Shown here: in pieces, positions 45,191 through 53,891 of the stretch | Numbering within the stretch: position 1 is the stretch's first letter | Layout of the letters: every line of letters begins with the position of its first letter | NCBI RefSeq assembly: GCF_021533215.1 | Contig: NZ_JAJNKA010000003.1 | Coordinates: 1-64,000 of the forward strand | Direction of reading: 5' to 3' | Source of the DNA: Portibacter lacus | GTDB taxonomy: Bacteria; Bacteroidota; Bacteroidia; Chitinophagales; Saprospiraceae | Length of the DNA: 64,000 nucleotides | The notes under the pieces: model-generated | Databases searched by the model: none | The model's input: only the letters and a program-made list of their open reading frames with translations | What the model was told of the DNA's origin: nothing | Position numbers and translations under genes: made by a program

Positions 45191-45759
45191 AGATCGCTAA
45201 TACCTTTAGATTTAAGTAGTAATCGTAATTTTTTCATACAACTATATTTCTTTTTCTTAGCCTTATCTGCGTTTTCTAGATTATTTCTGCTCGCAATTTC
45301 AGCCATGTCGTAGCCCCAAAATGCCCAATCCATAATGATATTACTGCATGGATTACCCATATAGAATAATTCAGATTTCACGATCTGTACATCTAGACTT
45401 GATTCAAGTATTCTATCTTGATCTTCTGAAATCAGAGCAGAAGACTCTTCAGCCAATTCTAAATATGCTACATTTTTATTAGTCGTAGTGTGTCTTAAAA
45501 GGTCAACTGACTTATTATAAAGGATACGATATAGGTAACTACTTAGTTTTGATTCTCCTTTGAATCTATTCGTGTCAATATTCCATATAGTCGCAGAAAT
45601 GGTATCAGCATACATATCTTTAATCTGATCAGCAGACAGGTGGAGCTTGCTTTGCACAGTTTGCATCATGCCTATATGACTATTGAATAGATGATCTACC
45701 GCCAATCTCTTAGCGCGTCCCCCTTCTCGAATGGCGCTCAATAATTCTTTGTCTTGCAT
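45187..45759 (-). CDS. Sigma-70-family (ECF-like) RNA polymerase sigma factor
   Basis: A 190-residue protein with sigma region 2-like sequence ('YADTISATIWNIDTNRFKGE', 'SKLSSYLYRILYNKSVDLLR', residues about 50-85) and a region 4-like helix-turn-helix ('WAFWGYDMAEIASRNNLENA', about 147-166; 'KKKYSCMKKLRLLL'). These are typical of the Bacteroidota 'sigma + TPR' operons. It is the first gene of the sigma/anti-sigma/CHAT operon. The promoter lies in 45760-45991, divergent from a LytTR gene, and contains one copy of a 27-bp repeat. Confidence 0.88.
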   Translation of the reverse strand: MQDKELLSAIREGGRAKRLAVDHLFNSHIGMMQTVQSKLHLSADQIKDMYADTISATIWNIDTNRFKGESKLSSYLYRILYNKSVDLLRHTTTNKNVAYLELAEESSALISEDQDRILESSLDVQIVKSELFYMGNPCSNIIMDWAFWGYDMAEIASRNNLENADKAKKKKYSCMKKLRLLLKSKGISDL

Positions 45760-45884
45760 AATTATTTACACAAATGGATCTATGGGGATAGATGAAAAGA
45801 TGTAACAAATAAAAGGTTTTTTTATCTAAAATCACTCCATAGTCGATAAAATAGTATCCTAAAAGTAAGATTATGACCTTTTTT

Positions 45885-45911
45885 AAAAGACTTCGACTAA
45901 TAAGAATAACG
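45885..45911 (+). promoter_or_regulatory. 27-bp direct repeat, copy 1, upstream of LytTR
   Basis: Begins AAAAGACTTCGACTAATA and ends AATAACG. It matches 46454-46480 at 25 of 27 positions. It lies in the divergent region between the sigma operon and the LytTR gene, 81 bases before the latter. A binding site for the LytTR protein or another regulator is inferred. Confidence 0.55.
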
Positions 45912-45991
45912 CAATAGAAAGTTTGAATTTAAAGCATTGAATTGAGTTAAAACCTAGAAAATTTGATATTAATCTAATAAATCTGGAGTAA

Positions 45992-46381
45992 ATGAAAATG
46001 ATCAAATTAGAGAGTCCTTACAGATTCACCTCATCAATATCAGTCCTTCCATATAAGGAGAAGCTTTGCATAGCAACGCAAAGCGGTCATCTATTTATTA
46101 AGAAAAAAGATATCTCTTATCTTCAATCAGATAGTAACTACTGTATCATTCATTCTGCTACGTCGAAATTAATTTGCTCTCAAACTTTGAAGAAGGTATC
46201 GTCGAGATTAAATTCATCGAAGTTTGTTAAAGTACATCAATCATATGTAGTGAATGTGGACAAAATAAAGTTTATCAATTGCTCTTATACTATAATAAAA
46301 ATGAAAGATGATACCGAAATTCCGATAGCCAGGGCTAAAAAAAGGGCTTTAAAGTTAGCCTTGGCCCACCACTGTGACTAA
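45992..46381 (+). CDS. Stand-alone LytTR DNA-binding protein
   Basis: A 129-residue protein with a LytTR domain across about residues 30-125: 'KKKDISYLQSDSNYCIIHSA', 'FVKVHQSYVVNVDKIKFI' and 'EIPIARAKKRALKLALA'. There is no receiver domain. Its gene is framed by 27-bp direct repeats (45885 and 46454), suggesting autoregulation or control of the flanking sigma/CHAT operon and the CotH gene. It is the third such gene in this window, each beside a large secreted protein gene. Confidence 0.88.
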   Translation: MKMIKLESPYRFTSSISVLPYKEKLCIATQSGHLFIKKKDISYLQSDSNYCIIHSATSKLICSQTLKKVSSRLNSSKFVKVHQSYVVNVDKIKFINCSYTIIKMKDDTEIPIARAKKRALKLALAHHCD

Positions 46382-46453
46382 GTTTATAAAATGAACAAGC
46401 AGCGGTTAAAATCCTCTTGTATTTTTTATTTCATTAAAAAATTGACCTAAATA

Positions 46454-46480
46454 AAAAGACTTCGACTAATATAAATAACG
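46454..46480 (+). promoter_or_regulatory. 27-bp direct repeat, copy 2, downstream of LytTR
   Basis: Second copy of the repeat at 45885-45911 (25 of 27 identical, same orientation), 72 bases after the LytTR stop and about 450 bases before the CotH gene. Confidence 0.55.
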
Positions 46481-46932
46481 AAAGGATTCAGATAAAATGA
46501 TTTCGTTTTTACTAAAACCAATATTACCTGCATCACCCCAAAATTTGAAAATTAAATTTCACTTAACAGAAACGAATTTTTCAAATGTGATCATTTATGA
46601 AGAGCGAAAATAACTTATGATCTTTAGTTATTATTGTTGAATACAAGTTGCATAGCAAGCAAATGACCAAGCAAAGATCAAGACCAGTCCATTAAACCTC
46701 TCTGCGGGCAGGCAACATCTATTTAACAATTTACCTTATTGCTAATTGTTTGTTTGCCCGTTGATTTTATCCAACGTTTAGAAAAAAAGCTTCCACACCA
46801 TCTTAGACAAGACGCTTACAGCATCATCACTTCCACTTCAATGCGTATTAAGTTTTTAAAAAAAATTTTTACTTCCCGAAGGAATTCTCTTCCCAGACTG
46901 TCTAAATAAAAATCAATCACTAAAATCAAATT
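46481..46932 (+). other. Long 5' region of the CotH gene with a nested stem-loop
   Basis: No gene is seen. CGGGCA (46705) pairs with TGCCCG (46755), and AACAATT (46725) with AATTGTT (46744), giving a nested structure 56 bases long, 170 bases before the CotH ATG. It could be a leader RNA structure or an end of an older transcript. It is not a recognised riboswitch. Confidence 0.4.
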
Positions 46933-49203
46933 ATGAAACAAATAATTTTTACACTAATTATGCTTTCAGCGACCTTAACATATGGTCAAGATTTCTATGA
47001 TCTGGATAAGGTCCAAACCAAAGAAATCACCTTTGCAGAAAGCAACTGGGATGCATTGCTCGATGCCCAGAAGTCGGGAGATGGAGACTATATACTAGCA
47101 CAAAGTGTCACCATTAATGGAGAAGTCTTCGATAGTATCGGAGTCAAATACAAAGGAAATAGTTCTTACAATGCTAACCAAGTAAAGAATCCTTGGCATA
47201 TAGAATTAGACACCTATAAGGACCACGAATATGATGGGTATACTGATATCAAGTTAGCAAATGGTCATAATGATCCGTCATTTCTTAGAGATGTCTTGGG
47301 TTTCCAAATCATCCGACAGTACATGGATGCGCCACTTTCTAACTACGCTAATTTATATGTCAATGGTACGCTAATCGGGCTTTATACGAATACAGAATCT
47401 ATTTCTAAGAAATTTGTTAATAGTCGTTTCGGTTCGAAAAACAATGCCTTCTTCGATTGCAGTCCACCAGCTGGAGCAGGACCACAATCAACTGACTTCC
47501 CTAATCTAGTTTTCATGGGCCAAGATAGTTCTGACTACTATGACTCCTATGATATCAAATCTGATGAAGGGTGGCAAGAATTAATTGATCTATGTGATAC
47601 ACTTTCTAACCATATAGATGATATCGAGCAGATACTAGATGTCGATCGAGCTTTATGGATGCTCGCATTTGACAATGTAATTGTAAACCTTGATAGTTAC
47701 ATCGGAAATTTCGCCCAAAACTATTACCTATATCGAAGTGATGACCATCAATTTCTGCCTATCGTTTGGGACTTGAATGAGTCTTTCGGCGTTTTTTCGC
47801 AGACAGGAACGAGTAATCTTAACAATATTACGTCGAAACAACAGATGGATCATTTATTACATGATACAGATGCGCAATATCCATTAGTACAAAAATTATT
47901 GAGTGTGCCCATGTATAAAAGAATGTACTTAGCGCATATGAAAACGATGCTTTTAGAGAATTTTGATAATGATAGCTATTTTACATCAGCAATGGCAATG
48001 CAGTCTACGATCGATGCATCTGTTCAAGCTGATCCAAATAAGTTCTTTACCTACAACAACTTTCTTGACAACTTAGAAAACGATATTAATGGTGGTGGCG
48101 GAGGTCCAATGGGTGGAAATTCTACTCCAGGTATTACTAACTTAATGGAAACTCGAAGTAGTTATTTATTAGGATTGTCAGACTTCACACAAACTGCTCC
48201 TTCTATTTCAGAAATAGCTTTGTCTGTTGATAGTCCACAAGTTGGCGACAACATTACGATCACAGCTAACATTGCTGAAGGAAACACCGTTTATCTTGGG
48301 TATAGAAATGAGGCGCCTTCACCTTTCACAAAAGTAGAAATGCTTGATGATGGAGCTCATAATGATGGTGCTGCTGGTGATGGAATATATGGAGTTGAAC
48401 TTAATATTAATGATGTTTCTGTGCAATACTATATCTACGCTGAAAATGACAATGCTGGAATGTTCTCTCCCCAGCGAGCTCAGCACGAATTCTATACCAT
48501 TACCGGGACGACGGAAACTACAGTCGCTGGTGATATCGTAATCAATGAATTTATGGCTTCTAATGATGCCACCGCTTCAGACCAAGATGGTGATTTTGAT
48601 GATTGGATAGAATTATACAACAATACTTCTTCGGAAATTAGCTTAGCTGGATACTTTCTTTCTGATGATTCTGAAGACTTAACGCAATGGGAAATTCCGG
48701 CCGGAACAGTCATCGAAACAAATGGATATTTAATCATCTGGGCAGATGAAGATGATCAAGAAGGATTGCATGCTAATTTCAAATTATCAGCTGGAGGCGA
48801 AACGATCTTTTTGGTGGATTCGCTAGGAACCATCGTCGATCAAGTTACCTATGCTGACCAAGAAACAGATATTTCATATGGTAGATTCCCGAATGGAACT
48901 GGAGATTTCGCCATTATGAGTCCGACTTTTAATGCGGAGAACATGATGACTTCAAGTACTTCTAGCTCACTTGTAGATTCACCTGAATTAAAGGTCTATC
49001 CGAATCCTGCAGATGATTCCTTCTATTTGGAAGTAAATAATGAGGAGCAAAATGAAAACGTAGTCAACATTTTCAACATCAATGGAAAATTGACCTACCA
49101 AAATACTGTTTCTGAAAACTTGTCCATCGATTGTAGTACTTGGGCACCAGGTCTATATATCGTAAGAATAGGAAGCTCTTATGTTAAGATGCTGATCAAT
49201 TAA
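46933..49203 (+). CDS. CotH-like kinase family protein with lamin-tail domain and T9SS sorting signal
   Basis: A 756-residue secreted protein with a signal peptide ending at 'TLTYGQ'. The CotH domain spans about 25-400 ('GVKYKGNSSYNANQVKNPW', 'LYTNTESISKKFVNSRF', 'FLPIVWDLNESFGVF'). A beta-sandwich linker follows (about 430-530), then a lamin-tail domain (about 540-650, 'VINEFMASNDATASDQDGDF'), and a C-terminal T9SS type A sorting domain ('LKVYPNPADDSFYLEV', 'LYIVRIGSSYVKMLIN'). CotH domains are protein-kinase-like folds; in Bacteroidota they are surface proteins of mostly unknown substrate. T9SS exports it and attaches it to the surface. Confidence 0.92.
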   Translation: MKQIIFTLIMLSATLTYGQDFYDLDKVQTKEITFAESNWDALLDAQKSGDGDYILAQSVTINGEVFDSIGVKYKGNSSYNANQVKNPWHIELDTYKDHEYDGYTDIKLANGHNDPSFLRDVLGFQIIRQYMDAPLSNYANLYVNGTLIGLYTNTESISKKFVNSRFGSKNNAFFDCSPPAGAGPQSTDFPNLVFMGQDSSDYYDSYDIKSDEGWQELIDLCDTLSNHIDDIEQILDVDRALWMLAFDNVIVNLDSYIGNFAQNYYLYRSDDHQFLPIVWDLNESFGVFSQTGTSNLNNITSKQQMDHLLHDTDAQYPLVQKLLSVPMYKRMYLAHMKTMLLENFDNDSYFTSAMAMQSTIDASVQADPNKFFTYNNFLDNLENDINGGGGGPMGGNSTPGITNLMETRSSYLLGLSDFTQTAPSISEIALSVDSPQVGDNITITANIAEGNTVYLGYRNEAPSPFTKVEMLDDGAHNDGAAGDGIYGVELNINDVSVQYYIYAENDNAGMFSPQRAQHEFYTITGTTETTVAGDIVINEFMASNDATASDQDGDFDDWIELYNNTSSEISLAGYFLSDDSEDLTQWEIPAGTVIETNGYLIIWADEDDQEGLHANFKLSAGGETIFLVDSLGTIVDQVTYADQETDISYGRFPNGTGDFAIMSPTFNAENMMTSSTSSSLVDSPELKVYPNPADDSFYLEVNNEEQNENVVNIFNINGKLTYQNTVSENLSIDCSTWAPGLYIVRIGSSYVKMLIN

Positions 49204-49249
49204 TAATGTGAATTGAACACCTGCGTAAGTTTATGTGGATGAAAAATGC

Positions 49250-49284
49250 GGTAGTTGCTTTTAGAGCAACTACCCAATTTTTCA
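49250..49284. terminator. Terminator after the CotH gene
   Basis: GGTAGTTGC (49250) and GCAACTACC (49266) form a 9-bp stem with a 7-base loop followed by CAATTTTTC. It lies 46 bases after the CotH stop and before the end of the convergent S74 protein gene. Confidence 0.75.
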
Positions 49285-49366
49285 TGATATCAACCTAAGG
49301 TTTAATACTAATAAACTAATTCAAATAACTACTATAATTTAAATCTATATTTCACTTCTAATAATG

Positions 49367-51709
49367 CTAAATGCCCTCATTCTTAGCCAATAGCTGCTGA
49401 TCCATTTCTTGAAGTCTACTTTCTAGTTTTAATAATCGAACTTCCAGATTATCTATAATATCCTGCTGTTCTTGCACAGCCTTAACAAGGGGCACAACAA
49501 ATGCAGCATATCTGAGTCCATAATAATCTTTGTCATTCTTAGGAGCATCAACCCCCGAAAAATCATAACCTAACAATTTAGCAGTTGCTTCCACTTCTTG
49601 GGCGATGAAACCAGATCTTATCATTGTACCTGCCTCACTTTTATCAATGTATGTTGTGCGTTTATCTTCTCCGTATTCTCTTAAGTAAAACTGATTAATT
49701 TCATCCAAATCCAGTCGATAGGTTACGGGACGTAATTTTCTTATAAAATCTATCCCTACTACATTTTCTTGCACATCTTTCTTGAAGTTTCCATCGCTGA
49801 TATTCGTCCAGTTAGCATAACCACCTATGGAAGTAACATCCTGATTACCAATCCTAACTTGATGAGCAGCGGTACAATCTGCATCATTTCCTAGACCTGT
49901 ATTATTGCCATTATCATTAATCGAATTAGCAGAAAATCCGATAGCCGTTCTCCTATTTCTCGTATTGTAACCACTTAAAGCTAATGAACCAACAGCAGTA
50001 TTCTCATCTCCACTTGCTGTATTAACTAACGCATTTCTCCCTACTGCAGTGCTATTATCGCCCGTATTCCGGAAAAGCGCGAGACTTCCTAATGCAGTAT
50101 TTCCATTTCCTGTCAGATTAAGTTGGAGGGAATGTGTACCCAATGAGGTATTTTCTTGTCCTGATATATTCTTAAATTGGGATTTATAACCTACCGCAAC
50201 TATTCCTCCTATATATAATATATTACCGTTTCTAAAATTGAATAAAACAGAATCTCCAATAGCAACATTACTTCTTAGGGTTTTATTATTATACATTGCT
50301 GCATCACCAATAGCCATATTCCCATTTCCCGCAGTATTATTATAGAGCGCATAACTTCCCAGAGCTACGTTTCTGTTGCCAGTTTTATTCCAAAGTAGTG
50401 AACTGCTGCCAACACTTACATTTCTTATCCCAGCTTCATTATAAGTTAAAGATCGATAACCTATTGCTGTATTTGCATATCCATCTATGTTTTCATTCAA
50501 GGCCGAATATCCAAGTGCGGCATTAGCATTTCCTATTGTATTATTGCGTAATGAATTAGCTCCAAGAGCGACATTATATCCGCCACTTATATTTTCTTTT
50601 AGTGCATATGACCCGAGAACGGTGTTATAATTTCCGATTGTGTTCTCAGTTAATGCATTGTAGCCTATTCCTGTATTAGCATATCCTGTGGTGTTCTTTT
50701 TAAGTAAATGGTGCCCTACGGCAGTTATCCATGCTCCATGAAAATAAAAAGTCCCTGTAATTCCATTAACCATAAGTGTAGAATCACCTATGCCTATTGT
50801 GCCTGAAGTACGGTTGCTCATTGAGGCATCTGTCCCTATCGCAATGATATTACTTATGTCTTCAGTAGCACCTAAAGAATTACTTCCTATCGCAATATTG
50901 TTACTTCCAGTTTTATTTTGCTGAAGTGAATTCACACCAACACCGACATTATTTTCTCCTGTTTCCATCAGCCTTAAAACATTGTGACCAACTGCTGTAT
51001 TTCCGTTCCCTAAAGTGTTTAATAGCATAGTTTGGTAGCCTAATCCTGTATTCCGATTGCCCAGATTATTATTCAAGCTATAAGACCCAATTGCTAAATT
51101 CTGATATCCCTTTACATTATTTTCTAATGTTTTCCTACCTATACCTATGTTTTCATTCCCTTCTCTGGCGTTACTTACACCACTGCCGTTTCTTAACAAA
51201 GATGAATCCCCTATTGCAATGTTATGCGTTCTAGATGCATTGTTTATTCCAGCTTTCTTTCCAATAAAAATCAATCCTTGTTTATTTTGTGGTTCTATCC
51301 GATTTTCTTCCATAGTCCATCGTTCGTTTCCACTTGTATAAAATCTAATAATGTCATCGTCTGGATGCTCTTCCACTCTTATTTCTGTATCTAGATCATT
51401 ATCTATGATCCCGCTACTTAGGTTAATTCTTCGAAATCCAGCATCTTGCCAAAAGTAGAAATGTCTTTCATCAGTATCAAAAACTAACATTCCGATCTCA
51501 GCGTTCGTAAGTATAAGTGCAAAACTATTTCTTTGGTCTGTAGTTAGTCGCGGAATAAGAACTCCCATGTCATCTGCATCGATATCAAGAATCGCATTCG
51601 GGTTAGGTTCTTGATAATCGTGATTTATGCCAATGGATTGGCTATAAACTCCATGGAGACCTATTATTGAAAAAATGATGGTTAATAGAAAAAGGGTAAT
51701 ACTTTTCAT
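49367..51709 (-). CDS. YadA-head-repeat protein with S74 intramolecular chaperone domain
   Basis: A 780-residue protein with a signal peptide near 'GLHGVYSQ'. Residues about 150-640 consist of many trimeric YadA-head type repeats of about 14-18 residues ('GN.NTAIGY.SL..N..G', 'NVALGSYALYNNTAGNGN'). The C-terminal Peptidase_S74 domain (about 655-750) has the Ser-Lys autocleavage dyad in 'SDGNFKKDV' and 'MIRSGFIAQEVE'. A coiled coil ends the protein ('IIDNLEVRLLKLESRL'). S74 domains trimerise the fibre, then cut themselves off. It is probably a secreted or surface fibre. It is convergent with the CotH gene. Confidence 0.9.
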   Translation of the reverse strand: MKSITLFLLTIIFSIIGLHGVYSQSIGINHDYQEPNPNAILDIDADDMGVLIPRLTTDQRNSFALILTNAEIGMLVFDTDERHFYFWQDAGFRRINLSSGIIDNDLDTEIRVEEHPDDDIIRFYTSGNERWTMEENRIEPQNKQGLIFIGKKAGINNASRTHNIAIGDSSLLRNGSGVSNAREGNENIGIGRKTLENNVKGYQNLAIGSYSLNNNLGNRNTGLGYQTMLLNTLGNGNTAVGHNVLRLMETGENNVGVGVNSLQQNKTGSNNIAIGSNSLGATEDISNIIAIGTDASMSNRTSGTIGIGDSTLMVNGITGTFYFHGAWITAVGHHLLKKNTTGYANTGIGYNALTENTIGNYNTVLGSYALKENISGGYNVALGANSLRNNTIGNANAALGYSALNENIDGYANTAIGYRSLTYNEAGIRNVSVGSSSLLWNKTGNRNVALGSYALYNNTAGNGNMAIGDAAMYNNKTLRSNVAIGDSVLFNFRNGNILYIGGIVAVGYKSQFKNISGQENTSLGTHSLQLNLTGNGNTALGSLALFRNTGDNSTAVGRNALVNTASGDENTAVGSLALSGYNTRNRRTAIGFSANSINDNGNNTGLGNDADCTAAHQVRIGNQDVTSIGGYANWTNISDGNFKKDVQENVVGIDFIRKLRPVTYRLDLDEINQFYLREYGEDKRTTYIDKSEAGTMIRSGFIAQEVEATAKLLGYDFSGVDAPKNDKDYYGLRYAAFVVPLVKAVQEQQDIIDNLEVRLLKLESRLQEMDQQLLAKNEGI

Positions 51710-51861
51710 GTCAATTTAATTTCTATAAACCTAAGCTGAGGTCTATTAAAATTCTGCTGCTTTTGAGGGTTGGTCAAAAAGAATAGATTTTAGGGTGGTT
51801 TGACTTGATAATATGAATTGGCTACACGACGAATAATAGCTGGGAGGTTATCGAAGACGAA

Positions 51862-52020
51862 ATGGCTTTGATAATAAGTACAGGTGTTTATTGTGATCGG
51901 AATGGCGAGAAATATGAAAAATGTGTTCAGCCAGATGAGGAAGTAGCATTTATAATTGAAAAAAAAGTGGAAAAAGATGCTGATATTACTCAGGCAATAA
52001 ATTGGTTGAAAAAGAAATAA
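51862..52020 (+). CDS. Small hypothetical protein (52 residues), possibly frameshifted
   Basis: An ATG-started frame ending in a TAA at 52018: 'MALIISTGVYCDRNGEKYEK', then 'VQPDEEVAFIIEKKVEKDAD'. The same frame is open upstream as 'NNSWEVIEDE', preceded in another frame by 'MNWLHDE' from an ATG at 51813. A single frameshift would give a 68-residue protein. I do not recognise it. The rest of 51710-52399 shows no other gene. Confidence 0.35.
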   Translation: MALIISTGVYCDRNGEKYEKCVQPDEEVAFIIEKKVEKDADITQAINWLKKK

Positions 52021-52399
52021 TTATTCTACAATCTAAAGAACTTCAGATTAGCATCATTCAAGATAACTACATTGCAAACCAACCTCAATTTTATATTGCT
52101 AAACCACATCTAGCAGCTTATATCATATTAAAAACTCACCCATTTAGAAATCCTTTTCATGCTAGATCAAAGTTATTCTTAATCCAACTATTAGCCTTAT
52201 AATGAAATATATTTTGGCAAAATCAAATTTTAGAAATATCTTAAACCGTATTTAACCAATTATTCAAAATGTAACCATTATAAGATTTCTCACAAATTTA
52301 CCTGTAGTGTAACACTAACTATAAACTTTAAGTAAGAGATTTTCGTAAAATTTTATAAGACACTATTACTGCAAGGACAAAACTTTCATCACAAAACAA

Positions 52400-53878
52400 A
52401 TGACGAAAAATTTAATAAAGAAATTATCGGTTACAGAAAAAATCGGTTATTCATTAGGGGATTTAGCTGCTAATCTAGTTTTTCAAACTCTTATCACATA
52501 TTTAGCTTTTTTCTATACAGATATTTACGGACTAAGTCCCGAGGATTCTTCTATAATCATCCTTTCTGTTGGTTTAATCGCAGCATTCTTATTCAATCCA
52601 GTAATAGGCGCAATTGCGGATAGGACGCGTTCAAGGTGGGGCAAGTTTAGACCATGGATATTATTTACGGCCATTCCATTAGGTGTTGTTGCATTGCTAG
52701 CATTCAGCACACCAGATTTTTCATATAAAGGAAAACTGATCTATGCCATTGTAACTTATTCATTGTTATTACTTCTATATGCTGCCAATAATCTACCTTA
52801 TTCTGCTTTGAGTGGAGTAATTACTGGAGATATGGGTGAAAGAAATAGCATTTCCTCATATCGATTTGTTGCGGTAATGTTCGCTCAGTTTTTTGTTCAA
52901 GTCTTTATGTATCCACTTATCCTAGCCGTTGGCGATGGAGACAAAGCGGTTGGAATAGAGAAGGTAATGACTTATTTAGCAATTACTGGAACTGTAATGT
53001 TATTGGTTACATTTTTTACAACCAGAGAACGAATTGTACCTACAGCAAGTCAAGAATCTACCCTTAAGGAAGACATCAAAGACCTTTTCAAAAACAAACC
53101 GTGGTTGATCATGTTAACGGTGACAACTCTAATATTTGTTACGCTAGCAATGAAAGGTGGCTCATACGTTTATTACTTTGAAAACTATGTGAATGAAGCT
53201 TCGTTAGCACAATTTATTCAGCCCATTTTAAATGGTCTATCTGCAATAGGAATCAACTTTTTTGGTGAAGATTTAATATCCGCAGGATTTGGGTTATTTA
53301 ATGCTGGCGGTATTATTATGATGATCGTAGGTATTACACTATCTAAAAGATTCGCGGATAAATATGGGAAGAGAGATGTATTTGTCATTTCATTGGTTAT
53401 TTCGACCTTATTTATCACCTTTTTTTACTTTTTTCCTTCTGATTCAGTAGGATTAATGTTTGCATCTCAAATTTTACATGGATTCTTCTACGGTATAACC
53501 ATTCCTATTTTATGGGCAATGATCGCTGATGTTGCAGATTTCTCCGAGTGGAAAAATAATAGACGAGCAACTGGAATTATATTTTCAGCAATGATGATTG
53601 GCCTTAAGGCTGGGTTGTCCATTGGCGGAGCATTGGTTGCTTCCATTCTAGGTTGGTATCAATACATTCCATCGGATAACACTTTAACTGACCAAATTAT
53701 AACGCAGCCAGAATCAGCTATTACAGGAATTAAATTGTTGGTCAGCGTTTTTCCCTCGATCCCATTTTATGTAGCTGCTGTTATCCTTTTCTTCTATGAA
53801 ATCAATAAGCAAATGGAAGTAAAAATTGAACAGGATTTGTTATCAAGAAGAAATGAAACCAATATACCTCTAGCTTAA
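52400..53878 (+). CDS. GPH-family sugar:cation symporter (MFS)
   Basis: A 492-residue protein with about 12 membrane helices. The N-terminal 'LSVTEKIGYSLGDLAANLVF' and the loop 'GAIADRTRSRWGKFRPWILF' are diagnostic of the glycoside-pentoside-hexuronide:cation symporters (XynB/MelB-like). A central extra loop (about 265-290) and 'WAMIADVADFSEWKNNRRAT' also fit. It imports oligosaccharides with Na+ or H+. The adjacent GH10 and GH43 genes make xylooligosaccharide the likely substrate. It is the first gene of the operon, 13 bases before the xylanase. Confidence 0.93.
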   Translation: MTKNLIKKLSVTEKIGYSLGDLAANLVFQTLITYLAFFYTDIYGLSPEDSSIIILSVGLIAAFLFNPVIGAIADRTRSRWGKFRPWILFTAIPLGVVALLAFSTPDFSYKGKLIYAIVTYSLLLLLYAANNLPYSALSGVITGDMGERNSISSYRFVAVMFAQFFVQVFMYPLILAVGDGDKAVGIEKVMTYLAITGTVMLLVTFFTTRERIVPTASQESTLKEDIKDLFKNKPWLIMLTVTTLIFVTLAMKGGSYVYYFENYVNEASLAQFIQPILNGLSAIGINFFGEDLISAGFGLFNAGGIIMMIVGITLSKRFADKYGKRDVFVISLVISTLFITFFYFFPSDSVGLMFASQILHGFFYGITIPILWAMIADVADFSEWKNNRRATGIIFSAMMIGLKAGLSIGGALVASILGWYQYIPSDNTLTDQIITQPESAITGIKLLVSVFPSIPFYVAAVILFFYEINKQMEVKIEQDLLSRRNETNIPLA

Positions 53879-53891
53879 TAGATCTATAAAA

